Shown one piece after another: positions 40,632 through 48,593 of a DNA stretch of 64,000 nt. A program made the position numbers and the translations under genes. This stretch comes from Acidimicrobiia bacterium. Its GTDB lineage: Bacteria > Actinomycetota > Acidimicrobiia > Acidimicrobiales > Poriferisodalaceae. Positions within the stretch are counted from its first letter, which is position 1; every line of letters begins with the position of its first letter. The notes beneath the pieces are model-generated. The model made no database searches. It was not told where the DNA came from and saw only the letters and a list, made by a program, of their open reading frames with translations. The DNA is taken from assembly GCA_022820925.1 (NCBI GenBank), contig JAJEEO010000007.1, forward strand, positions 62,001-126,000, written 5' to 3'.

Positions 40632-42182
40632 ATGGGTGTGGCGACAGATCTTGGTGAACTGCAGAGCAAGCTCTGGGAGACGGCCGACCAGCTGCGGGCC
40701 AACTCGGAGCTGAAGTCGTCCGAGTACGCATCGCCCGTGCTGGGGCTCATCTTCCTGCGGTACGCCGATCAGCGATTCGCCGCAGCCACCGAACAGGTGG
40801 GCGAGGGCAGCGAGCGTCGGAAGATCGGCCCCGACGACTACAAGGCAATCGGAGCGCTGTACCTGCCGGAGGAGTCCCGCTTCGAGCGGTTGCTGAATCT
40901 GCCGGAAGGCGCTGATCTCGGCAAAGCGATCAACAAGGCGATGGAGGCGGTCGAAGAGCACAACCGAGACCTCCGCGGAGTGCTGCCGAAGGATTACTCC
41001 CGCATCCCCGACGACATCCTCGGCGAGCTGCTGCGACTGCTGCAGACGCTGCCCGAAGCCATCGAGGGGGACGGCTTCGGGTTGATCTACGAGTACTTCT
41101 TGGGCAAGTTCGCCCTGGCCGAGGGGCGTGGCGGTGGCGAGTTCTTCACGCCAACCTCGATTGTCCGCCTGATCGTCGAGATCCTCGAACCATTCCACGG
41201 CAAGATCTACGACCCCGCCTGCGGCTCGGGCGGCATGTTCGTGCAGTCGGCGCACTTCGTGGAGCGCCGTAGAGACGACCCAAGCCGGGAGCTCTCGATC
41301 TACGGTCAGGAACGAGTCGCCGACACGGTCCGGCTGGCCAAGATGAACCTCGCCGTCCACGGGCTCGGCGGCGATATCCGGCAGGGCAACACCTATTACG
41401 AGGACCTGCACGACTCGTTCGGCCAGTTCGACTTCGTCATGGCCAACCCGCCGTTCAATGTTGACAAGGTCGACAAGACCAAGCTCGAAGATGACGACCG
41501 GTTCCCCTTCGGTCTGCCCACGGCCGACAACGCCAACTATCTGTGGATACAAACCTTCTACTCGGCACTCAACGGCACCGGTCGGGCTGGCTTCGTGATG
41601 GCGAACTCTGCATCGGACGCCCGAGGCAGCGAGCTTGAAATCCGTCGCAAACTAATCGAGGATCGCTGCGTCGACGTGATCATCGCCGTCGGGACCAACA
41701 TGTTCTACACCGTGACCCTGCCGGTGACGCTCTGGTTTCTTGACCGCGGGAAGCGAAGCACTGACCGCGAGGACAAGGTGCTGTTCATCGACGCCCGGGC
41801 GATCTACGACCAAATCGATCGGGCGCATCGTGATTGGACACCGCAGCAAGTTGAGCTCTTGGCTGGCATTGTTCGACTCTGGCGCGGACAGGAGAGTATG
41901 CCCGACGAACGCGACGGAGCGTTGATGTGCAGCGTGTTTCCAGATGGCATCTACCGTGACATACCAGGACTGTGCGCCGCCGCTTCGAACGATCAGATCA
42001 AGGCTCAATCGTGGAGCCTCAACGCTGGACGATATGTCGGAGTATCTCAAGAGGGAACGGATAACGCATCCTTCAATGGCGCGTTCGGGGCATTGTCCGA
42101 TGAATTCAGTGAGCTTACACATCGTTCTGACGAGCTAGCGCGCAAGGTCAACGCTGTGGCCCGTGTTGTGTTGAATGTCTGA
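40632..42182 (+). CDS. hsdM: type I restriction-modification DNA methyltransferase, HsdM
   Basis: N6-adenine methyltransferase subunit of 516 aa, complete. N-terminal HsdM helical domain (LGELQSKLWETADQLRANSELKSSEY); GEFFTPTSIVRLIVEIL; SAM-binding motif DPACGSGGMFV (residues 194-204); catalytic NPPF (272-275) in FDFVMANPPFNVDK; then DNANYLWIQTFYSAL. It would work as M2S with HsdS to methylate both strands at the bipartite site. The start is ATG 40632 or GTG 40638 behind CGGAGGG. Its stop overlaps the hsdS start by 8 nt. It is the only undamaged subunit of the locus. Confidence 0.95.
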   Translation: MGVATDLGELQSKLWETADQLRANSELKSSEYASPVLGLIFLRYADQRFAAATEQVGEGSERRKIGPDDYKAIGALYLPEESRFERLLNLPEGADLGKAINKAMEAVEEHNRDLRGVLPKDYSRIPDDILGELLRLLQTLPEAIEGDGFGLIYEYFLGKFALAEGRGGGEFFTPTSIVRLIVEILEPFHGKIYDPACGSGGMFVQSAHFVERRRDDPSRELSIYGQERVADTVRLAKMNLAVHGLGGDIRQGNTYYEDLHDSFGQFDFVMANPPFNVDKVDKTKLEDDDRFPFGLPTADNANYLWIQTFYSALNGTGRAGFVMANSASDARGSELEIRRKLIEDRCVDVIIAVGTNMFYTVTLPVTLWFLDRGKRSTDREDKVLFIDARAIYDQIDRAHRDWTPQQVELLAGIVRLWRGQESMPDERDGALMCSVFPDGIYRDIPGLCAAASNDQIKAQSWSLNAGRYVGVSQEGTDNASFNGAFGALSDEFSELTHRSDELARKVNAVARVVLNV

Positions 42183-43230
42183 CCTCTTTCCATGGCCCTG
42201 GCAAGAACTCGGAGAACGTCTTGTCTTTCATGGCAGCGGTGCGACTCCGCGAGGAGGAAAGAAATCGTATGCGACATCGGGCATTCCACTTGTTCGATCG
42301 ATGAACGTGTATGACTTCCGATTTGACAAAACAAATCTGGCCCATATTAACGGAGATCAAGCCACCGAACTAGACCGAGTTACGATTGAAGATGGGGACG
42401 TCCTGCTCAACATTACAGGCGCATCTGTAGCAAGGTGCTGCACCGCCCCCGAGCAAGTCGTCGGCGGTAGGGTCAACCAGCACGTAATGCTACTTCGCGT
42501 GGATCAAGACCATACAGACTCAAGATGGCTTGCCATGGCACTGGCCGGACCGTACAAATCCAACCTTCTTGCAATCGCTGGGTCTGGCGCAACTCGCGAA
42601 GCGCTTACGAGATCAGACGTTTCTAGTTTTCGAATCTCATTTCCGCCGATCGAAGTTCAAAAGCGATCTGCAGACATTTTGCATCTCTACAATGCGTTGA
42701 TAGAACACAACCGCCGACGGATAGAGATCTTGGAGGAAATGGCACGGCTGCTGTATCAGGAGTGGTTCGTGCATTTTCGGTTTCCCGGTCACTCGGATCT
42801 TGATCTCATTGATTCCGACCTCGGACTCGTCCCAAATGGCTGGATGATTTCATGTCTCAGTGATGAAGTTGAACTCCAGCGACAGAACATCAAACCCTAC
42901 GAGTACGCGGAAGAAGCATTTGATCACTATTCTATTCCTGCGTTCGATGGCGATCGGCGTCCGAGTATCGACTCTGGTGCAGATATCCGCAGTGGGAAGT
43001 ACTTGCTGTCGGGCAAGTCGATCTTGGTCTCAAAGCTGAATCCTCGCTTCCCGCGCATTTGGCGCGCTGATGTGATGAACGGGCCTCGGCGAGCTGTGGC
43101 ATCAACTGAGTTTCTGGTACTTGCTCAACCGACGCGTTGGCCCTTGCCGTTCATCTACGGGTTGGTGTCGTCAACCGGGTTCACGAGCGCGCTTGCATCA
43201 ACCGCCGGAGGCACGTCAACGAGCCATTAA
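42175..43230 (+). CDS. hsdS: type I restriction specificity subunit HsdS, cut by an in-frame TAA
   Basis: First 351 residues of HsdS. Target recognition domain 1 runs to about residue 165 (SGATPRGGKKSYATSGIPLVRSMNV...GREALTRSDV-type region), then the conserved helical spacer HNRRRIEILEEMARLLYQEWFVHFRFPG, then TRD2 beginning around LGLVPNGW. The frame stops at TAA 43228-43230 after STAGGTSTSH. The next codons in the same frame continue the family sequence (RVKPADVMAMAVVAPP), where homologues read HQRVKP: one CAA-to-TAA change explains the break. The base composition is more AT-rich than in hsdM, as often seen for recognition subunits. Without the distal spacer the subunit may be inactive. Confidence 0.9.
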   Translation: MSDLFPWPWQELGERLVFHGSGATPRGGKKSYATSGIPLVRSMNVYDFRFDKTNLAHINGDQATELDRVTIEDGDVLLNITGASVARCCTAPEQVVGGRVNQHVMLLRVDQDHTDSRWLAMALAGPYKSNLLAIAGSGATREALTRSDVSSFRISFPPIEVQKRSADILHLYNALIEHNRRRIEILEEMARLLYQEWFVHFRFPGHSDLDLIDSDLGLVPNGWMISCLSDEVELQRQNIKPYEYAEEAFDHYSIPAFDGDRRPSIDSGADIRSGKYLLSGKSILVSKLNPRFPRIWRADVMNGPRRAVASTEFLVLAQPTRWPLPFIYGLVSSTGFTSALASTAGGTSTSH

Positions 43231-43233
43231 CGT

Positions 43234-43455
43234 GTGAAACCAGCAGATGTGATGGCGATGGCCGTGGTGGCTCCTCCGTTGGAACTGGTGGCGAGTTACG
43301 CAAGGGCGGTGGAACCGATGCTCAGCTTGGCTGACGTTCTTCTCCGGCAAACGGAAGCCTTACGGGAGTCACGCGATCTTCTGCTGCCACGCTTGGTGTC
43401 CGGTGAACTGGATATCTCGGATCTCGACGCAGAGTTGGAGGCGGTGGACGCATGA
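43234..43455 (+). CDS. hsdS: detached C-terminal segment of HsdS
   Basis: 73 codons from GTG 43234 in the same frame as the preceding hsdS part: KPADVMAMAVVAPPLELVASYARAV, then VLLRQTEALRESRDLLLPRLVSGELDIS, the second conserved helical region of HsdS that pairs with the first spacer and contacts HsdM. It is separated from the main part only by the TAA and one CGT codon. No ribosome-binding site precedes it, so it is made only by read-through or re-initiation. It overlaps the hsdR start by 4 nt. Confidence 0.85.
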   Translation: MKPADVMAMAVVAPPLELVASYARAVEPMLSLADVLLRQTEALRESRDLLLPRLVSGELDISDLDAELEAVDA

Positions 43456-46310
43456 GCCCAGCGGGCCTGACTGAAGACGAACTGGTTGAGCAGCCGGCGC
43501 TTCAGCTGCTGACGCAGCTCGGCTGGGAGGTGGTCTCGGGGTTCGACGAGGCGCTTGGTCCCGCTGGCACTCTCGGCAGGGATTCGCAATCAGAGCCCGT
43601 CCTCATTCATCGACTTCGGGATTCACTTCGTGCGCTGAATCCGGCGCTTGATGACGGCGCCCTTGGGGAAGCGATCGACCAGCTCGTTCAAGATCGATCT
43701 GCGATGGATCGCGTACGGGCCAATCGGGAGGTTTACGAGCTGATCCGCGACGGTGCGAAGGTCGAGATCGCCAACGACGACGGCGCTCAGCAGACCGTCA
43801 CCGTCCGCTTCGTCGCGTGGGATCGCACCGATGACAACGACTGGCTCGCCGTATCGCAGTTTTGGATCGCGGGTGACATGTACAAGCGGCGTGCCGATGT
43901 CGTGCTGTTCGTCAACGGCATCCCGCTTGTGCTCATCGAACTCAAGGTCTCGCACAAGAACGTCCACGATGCCTACGAGGCCAACCTGCGCGACTACCGC
44001 GACACGGTGCCTCATCTGTTCTGGTTCAACGCCTTCCTCATGCTCTCGAACGGTGGCGACACCCGGGTTGGCTCCACCTACGCCCCATGGGGGCATTTCG
44101 CGGAGTGGAAGCGGATTGACTCCGAAGGCGAGCAGGGCATCGTGTCGCTGGAAACAGCGCTGCGGGGTACCTGCGACCGATACCGGACACTCGACCTCGT
44201 CGAGAACTTCATCGCCTACACCGAGCGTTCTGGTGGTCTGGTGAAGGCGCTCGCCAAGAACCACCAGTACCTCGGCGTGAACAACTCGCTCGAAGCGCTG
44301 CGGGAGCTTCAACGTCGTGAAGGCCGGCTCGGTGTGTTCTGGCACACGCAGGGATCGGGCAAATCGCTGTCGATGCTGTGGTTTACCCAGAAGGTGCTCC
44401 GCAAGGAACCCGGCAACTGGACGTTCGTGCTGGTCACCGATCGCAAAGAGCTCGACGAGCAGCTCTACGGGCAATTCGCCGACTCTGGCGTGATCACCGC
44501 CGGCCAGCAGGTGCATGCCGAAGACTCGGCTCATCTGCGGGAACTGCTGGGCCAGGACCACCGCTACGTGTTCACGCTGATACACAAGTTCATACCGCCC
44601 GAGAAGGGCCAGCCGATGCCGGTGCTGTCCGAGCGCGACGACATCGTGGTCATCACCGACGAGGCGCACCGCACCCAGTACGACACGCTGGCCGCCAACA
44701 TGCGCCTGGCCCTGCCCAACGCCTCCTATCTCGGGTTCACCGGCACGCCGCTCATCGCTGGCGAGCAGGAGGCAACACGTCGCGTCTTCGGCGACTACGT
44801 GTCGATCTACAACTTCCGGGACTCGATCGCCGACGGTGCCACCGTTCCGCTCTACTACGAGAACCGCACCCCTGAGCTGCAGCTCACCAACGACGACTTC
44901 GACGATGAGCTCGAAGACCTGCTCGAAGCCGCCGAGCTCGACGAGGCCCAGGAGGGAGCGGTGGCCCGCCGCTTCTCCCGGCAGTACGAGCTGATCACGC
45001 GACCGCAGCGCCTGGAGGAGGTGGCCGCAGACCTGGTGCGCCACTTCGTCAACCGAGGGTTCCGGGGCAAGGCCATGTACGTGGCCATCGACAAGGCCAC
45101 CGCGGTGCGCATGTACGACCGCGTGGAGGCCGAGTGGGCGCGCTACCTGGCCGAGCTCGAGGCCGAACTGGCGGGCACGCCGGAGCTCGAACGGCCGCAC
45201 CTGGAGTCGCGCATCGAGTTCATGCGCCGCACCGACATGGCCGTGGTGGTGTCGCAGGCGCAGAACGAAGTGGCAGACATGGCCGACGCCGGCCTCGACA
45301 TCGCCAAGCACCGCAAGCGGATGGTCTCCGAGGATCTCGACTCGAAATTCAAGGATCCCGACAACCCGTTCCGGCTGGTGTTCGTGTGTGCCATGTGGCT
45401 GACCGGCTTCGACTCGCCCTCGACATCGACGGTCTACCTCGACAAGCCGATGCGCAACCACGTGCTGATGCAGACCATCGCCCGCGCCAACCGGGTGTTC
45501 AGGGACAAGGACAACGGCCTCATCGTCGACTACGTGGGCGTGTTCCGGAACTTGGAGCGGGCGCTGGCGATCTACGCGGCGGAGCGGCCAGTCGACCATG
45601 GCGGCTCGGGAGTTGACTCGGCAATCCGTCCCAAGGACGAGCTGATCGCCGGACTCGAAGCCGCGCTCGTCGAGATAGTCGAATTCTGCGGCGCCAACGA
45701 CATCGACCTTCACGATCTGGAATCGGCACAGGGCTTCGAGTTCATTGCGCTGCAGAAGGCCGCCGTTGAGGCGCTGCTGGTCGACGAGGAGACCCGGCGC
45801 AGATACCTCGCCTTGGCACGGCAGGTACGCAAGACGTTCAAGTCGCTGTTGCCTGACCCCGAGGCGATGGCCGTGACGCACCGGGTGGCGGTGATCCGCA
45901 CGATTGCATCGAAGATCGAGTCGTCGTCTGAGGCGCCCGACATCAGCGACGTGATGGACTCCGTTTCGGTCTTGCTCGACCGATCGGTCGGCGCGAAGGA
46001 GTACATCATCCGCTCGGCTGGCGGTGCCGACCCGCTCATCGATTTGAGCCAGCTGGATTTCGATCAGCTCGCGTTCCAGTTCGCAGCCAACAAGCGCACG
46101 GTCGCCAAAACCATCGAGAAGGATCTCGAGCAACGCCTCGACGAGGCTGTGCGGAAGAACCCGATGCGCCGCGATCTCGCCGAGCGATTCCGGCAGCTGA
46201 TCGACGACTACAACGCTGGCACCCACAACCTCGAAGAGTTCCTACGCCGGCTAAGGCCATCAACGACGAGCTTTCGGAGGAGGAACAGCGGGCTGTCCGC
46301 GAGGACCTGA
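43452..46310 (+). CDS. hsdR: type I restriction endonuclease subunit HsdR, frameshifted near the 3' end
   Basis: Motor and nuclease subunit. The N-terminal PD-(D/E)xK nuclease has RADVVLFVNGIPLVLIELKVS (Asp149, Glu163, Lys165). Walker A is WHTQGSGKSLSML (298-305) and the DEAH box VITDEAHRTQYD (403-406); the second RecA lobe has CAMWLTGFDSPSTSTVYLDKP and QTIARANRVF. The coding frame agrees with the family up to THNLEEFLRRL (base 46253). After this it turns into an unrelated tail (RPSTTSFRRRNSG) ending at 46310, while the family continuation KAINDELSEEEQ is in the -1 frame. A single missing base explains it. Overlaps hsdS by 4 nt. Confidence 0.9.
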   Translation: MSPAGLTEDELVEQPALQLLTQLGWEVVSGFDEALGPAGTLGRDSQSEPVLIHRLRDSLRALNPALDDGALGEAIDQLVQDRSAMDRVRANREVYELIRDGAKVEIANDDGAQQTVTVRFVAWDRTDDNDWLAVSQFWIAGDMYKRRADVVLFVNGIPLVLIELKVSHKNVHDAYEANLRDYRDTVPHLFWFNAFLMLSNGGDTRVGSTYAPWGHFAEWKRIDSEGEQGIVSLETALRGTCDRYRTLDLVENFIAYTERSGGLVKALAKNHQYLGVNNSLEALRELQRREGRLGVFWHTQGSGKSLSMLWFTQKVLRKEPGNWTFVLVTDRKELDEQLYGQFADSGVITAGQQVHAEDSAHLRELLGQDHRYVFTLIHKFIPPEKGQPMPVLSERDDIVVITDEAHRTQYDTLAANMRLALPNASYLGFTGTPLIAGEQEATRRVFGDYVSIYNFRDSIADGATVPLYYENRTPELQLTNDDFDDELEDLLEAAELDEAQEGAVARRFSRQYELITRPQRLEEVAADLVRHFVNRGFRGKAMYVAIDKATAVRMYDRVEAEWARYLAELEAELAGTPELERPHLESRIEFMRRTDMAVVVSQAQNEVADMADAGLDIAKHRKRMVSEDLDSKFKDPDNPFRLVFVCAMWLTGFDSPSTSTVYLDKPMRNHVLMQTIARANRVFRDKDNGLIVDYVGVFRNLERALAIYAAERPVDHGGSGVDSAIRPKDELIAGLEAALVEIVEFCGANDIDLHDLESAQGFEFIALQKAAVEALLVDEETRRRYLALARQVRKTFKSLLPDPEAMAVTHRVAVIRTIASKIESSSEAPDISDVMDSVSVLLDRSVGAKEYIIRSAGGADPLIDLSQLDFDQLAFQFAANKRTVAKTIEKDLEQRLDEAVRKNPMRRDLAERFRQLIDDYNAGTHNLEEFLRRLRPSTTSFRRRNSGLSART

Positions 46311-47257
46311 GCGAGGCCGAGCTGGCGATCTTCGACCTGCTCACCAAGCCCGAACCGGAGTTGACCGAGTCGGAGGCTCGCAAGGTCAAGGGTGCCGCGA
46401 AGCTGCTGCTGGAGCGCATCGAGGACAAGCTCGTGCTCGACTGGAAGAAGAAGCAGCAAACCCGCTCGGCCGTGAAGGTCGAGATTGGCCGTGTCCTTGA
46501 CCAGCAATTGCCGAAGGTCTATGACGGCGAGCTGCTCGATCGCAAGGTCGACAACGTCTTCGACCACATCTACGCCAGCTACTTCAACGATCAGCGAAGC
46601 GTGTACGACGCGCCCGAGACCGCGGCCGGCCCGACCACAACCGTGGCCACACTGCCGACCGCCGCTGAGGAAGTCAGCAACGACTTGGTCGAGCTGGCCG
46701 GCATTGACCCCGAGGTCCGGGCGTTGCTCATGGAGCAGTTGCTCGGCGCGCACGCCACATGGGCACACGCGACCGAGGATTTGCTCGGCGGCGAGACACG
46801 CGAGGTGGAGTACAAGCAAACAGCCCGGTGGAATGTTCGGGAGCAGCGCAGGGACAAGGCAATGGAAGAGGTGATCGTAAAGACCGTCGCCGGGATGCTC
46901 AACGACCACGGCGGCACACTGCTTATCGGTGTGACCGACGACGGCGAACCGGTCGGTCTCGCCGACGATTACGCCCTGGTCAAGCCCTCGAACGCCGACG
47001 GCTTCGTGAACTGGCTCGACACGCTGTTCGACAGCCGCCTAGGCCACGTCGGCTCCAACCGCCTCACTATCCGCATGGACCAGGTCGACGACCACGACAT
47101 CTGCCGCATCGACATCCCCGCCAGCTCCCGCCCCATCTGGGTCAAGAGCCCGAAGGGCGCAGACACCCTCTACCAACGCCGCAACAACTCCACCCGCGCC
47201 ATCCCCGCTGACGAGATCGACACCTTCCTCAGCGATCACTTCAAGATAGACGAATAA
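46253..47257 (+). CDS. hsdR: C-terminal part of HsdR with fused AlbA_2/Schlafen-type domain (other frame)
   Basis: Continues the family sequence from AAG 46253: KAINDELSEEEQRAVREDLS, AKLLLERIEDKLVLDWKKKQQTRSAV and VYDGELLDRKVDNVFDHIYASYFND, the normal end of this HsdR group. It is fused to about 170 further residues. These are ETREVEYKQTARWNVREQRRDKAMEE, IVKTVAGMLNDHGGTLLIGVTDDGEPVG and KPSNADGFVNWLDTLFDSRLG, an AlbA_2-type DNA-binding domain that is otherwise found in Schlafen-like regulators. A TTG at 46361 could start a separate protein of 298 aa. Whether the whole is one damaged gene or two working ones cannot be told by reading alone. Confidence 0.82.
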   Translation, partial: KAINDELSEEEQRAVREDLSEAELAIFDLLTKPEPELTESEARKVKGAAKLLLERIEDKLVLDWKKKQQTRSAVKVEIGRVLDQQLPKVYDGELLDRKVDNVFDHIYASYFNDQRSVYDAPETAAGPTTTVATLPTAAEEVSNDLVELAGIDPEVRALLMEQLLGAHATWAHATEDLLGGETREVEYKQTARWNVREQRRDKAMEEVIVKTVAGMLNDHGGTLLIGVTDDGEPVGLADDYALVKPSNADGFVNWLDTLFDSRLGHVGSNRLTIRMDQVDDHDICRIDIPASSRPIWVKSPKGADTLYQRRNNSTRAIPADEIDTFLSDHFKIDE

Positions 47258-47273
47258 GGAACTCACGCAGCGC

Positions 47274-48593
47274 ATGAATTCCGTTGAATTGGATACGTTC
47301 GATTTTGCGAATACAAGTGCACCATCCGTAATGCACTCAGTATTTCGTTACCCTGCCAAGTTCCATCCGCCAGTTGCCCACGCTCTGGTTGATCGATACA
47401 CGCGTCCGGAGGATCTTATCTTTGACCCGTTCTGTGGCAGCGGCACGCTTCCGATTGCAGCAGCCATCGAAGGCCGCGACTCCGTCGGATCGGATGTTGA
47501 TCCGCTAGCTGTATTCATCGCACGTACCAAATTGCATCGTCGCCAACCAGCCAGACTAAACGATTCATGGCTGCGCCTGTACGAGCACTTGGTCTTACAG
47601 AAACGCAGCGACATCGAGCATGTAGAACTCTCCAAGCTCGATATCGAACAAGGAGCTTTGGAGCAACAGCTGAGAGCGGAGTCACTATGGGTGCCAAGGA
47701 TACCAAATCTCTATCACTGGTTTCGTAACTATATTATTCTTGATTTAGCACGCATGCTCCGCGCGATTGACGCTACCCCAATGCCAAGTACGCACAGGGC
47801 GTTCTTTCGGTTTGTGTTCGCTGCGATAATCCGAAAGTGTTCAAACGCCGATCCAGTCCCTGTGTCTGGCCTTGAAGTCACGGCTCATATGAAACAACTT
47901 GACATCAACGGCAGGATCATCGATCCGCATGAGCTCTTCGTACGAGCGGTCGGCCGCGCACTTGATCGCAGTAGCGAATACTGGCGCCTGTCGGATCCAC
48001 AAGTAAAGACACGAATATTTCATGCCGATGCGCGTAGACTTGCTCGTTTTGGCCCACGTCCAGCTGATGTCATAATCACATCGCCGCCCTATCACAATGC
48101 CGTCGACTACTATAGGCGCCATCAACTGGAGACCTATTGGCTAGGTTTCGCCAGAGACCATGGCCAGCGCCTTCAGCAGTTACCGAAGTACATTGGCCGT
48201 TCGCAGGTGCGAAAATCGTCTCCTGAGCTGGGGCGTGTAAATGAACTTGGTCCGCTTGGACGAGCTTGGTATCAGGAAATTTACAATAGCTCGCCGAAGC
48301 GATCAGACGCCTTCTTGCACTATCTGGTCGCAATGTCAGATTGCTTTAGATCCATAAGTTCGGTTCTTGCACCGCGAGGACGATTCGTGCTTGTCGCTGG
48401 AAATAGTCGATGGAACGAGCAAACTTTGCCGACAACGGATCTACTTATTGAATTGCTTCGCTTCGGATATCGGGCAGTTGAACATGAGAAATATCGAGTG
48501 AAGAATCACCACATGTCGTATTCGCGTCGTAACGGTGCAGCGATTAACGAAGAACACGTAATCGTGCTAGAAGGGACACTTGATGACCGATAA
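47274..48593 (+). CDS. site-specific DNA methyltransferase (TSPPY class)
   Basis: Amino-methyltransferase of 439 aa (N4-cytosine or N6-adenine). The N-terminal FRYPAKFHPPVAHALVDRY is followed by the SAM motif FDPFCGSGTLPI (residues 50-61), with SDVDPLAVFIART as motif II; the catalytic motif is TSPPYHNAVDYYRRHQ (269-284) and further PRGRFVLVAGNS. A helical insertion of about 200 residues between them would hold the target recognition region. It overlaps the start of the GHKL ATPase gene by 11 nt. A/T at third codon positions is common, unlike hsdM. It probably protects host DNA from the nuclease encoded two genes on. Confidence 0.9.
   Translation: MNSVELDTFDFANTSAPSVMHSVFRYPAKFHPPVAHALVDRYTRPEDLIFDPFCGSGTLPIAAAIEGRDSVGSDVDPLAVFIARTKLHRRQPARLNDSWLRLYEHLVLQKRSDIEHVELSKLDIEQGALEQQLRAESLWVPRIPNLYHWFRNYIILDLARMLRAIDATPMPSTHRAFFRFVFAAIIRKCSNADPVPVSGLEVTAHMKQLDINGRIIDPHELFVRAVGRALDRSSEYWRLSDPQVKTRIFHADARRLARFGPRPADVIITSPPYHNAVDYYRRHQLETYWLGFARDHGQRLQQLPKYIGRSQVRKSSPELGRVNELGPLGRAWYQEIYNSSPKRSDAFLHYLVAMSDCFRSISSVLAPRGRFVLVAGNSRWNEQTLPTTDLLIELLRFGYRAVEHEKYRVKNHHMSYSRRNGAAINEEHVIVLEGTLDDR

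Noticed and set aside
43623..46226. Long open frame of 867 codons on the minus strand across hsdR
   Set aside because: It is an antisense frame without domains, rich in His/Val/Arg as expected from reverse reading of GC-rich codons; the plus frame is a clear HsdR.
46245..46260. Programmed -1 frameshift in hsdR
   Set aside because: No slippery heptamer or following stable structure is evident; a simple one-base loss is more likely.
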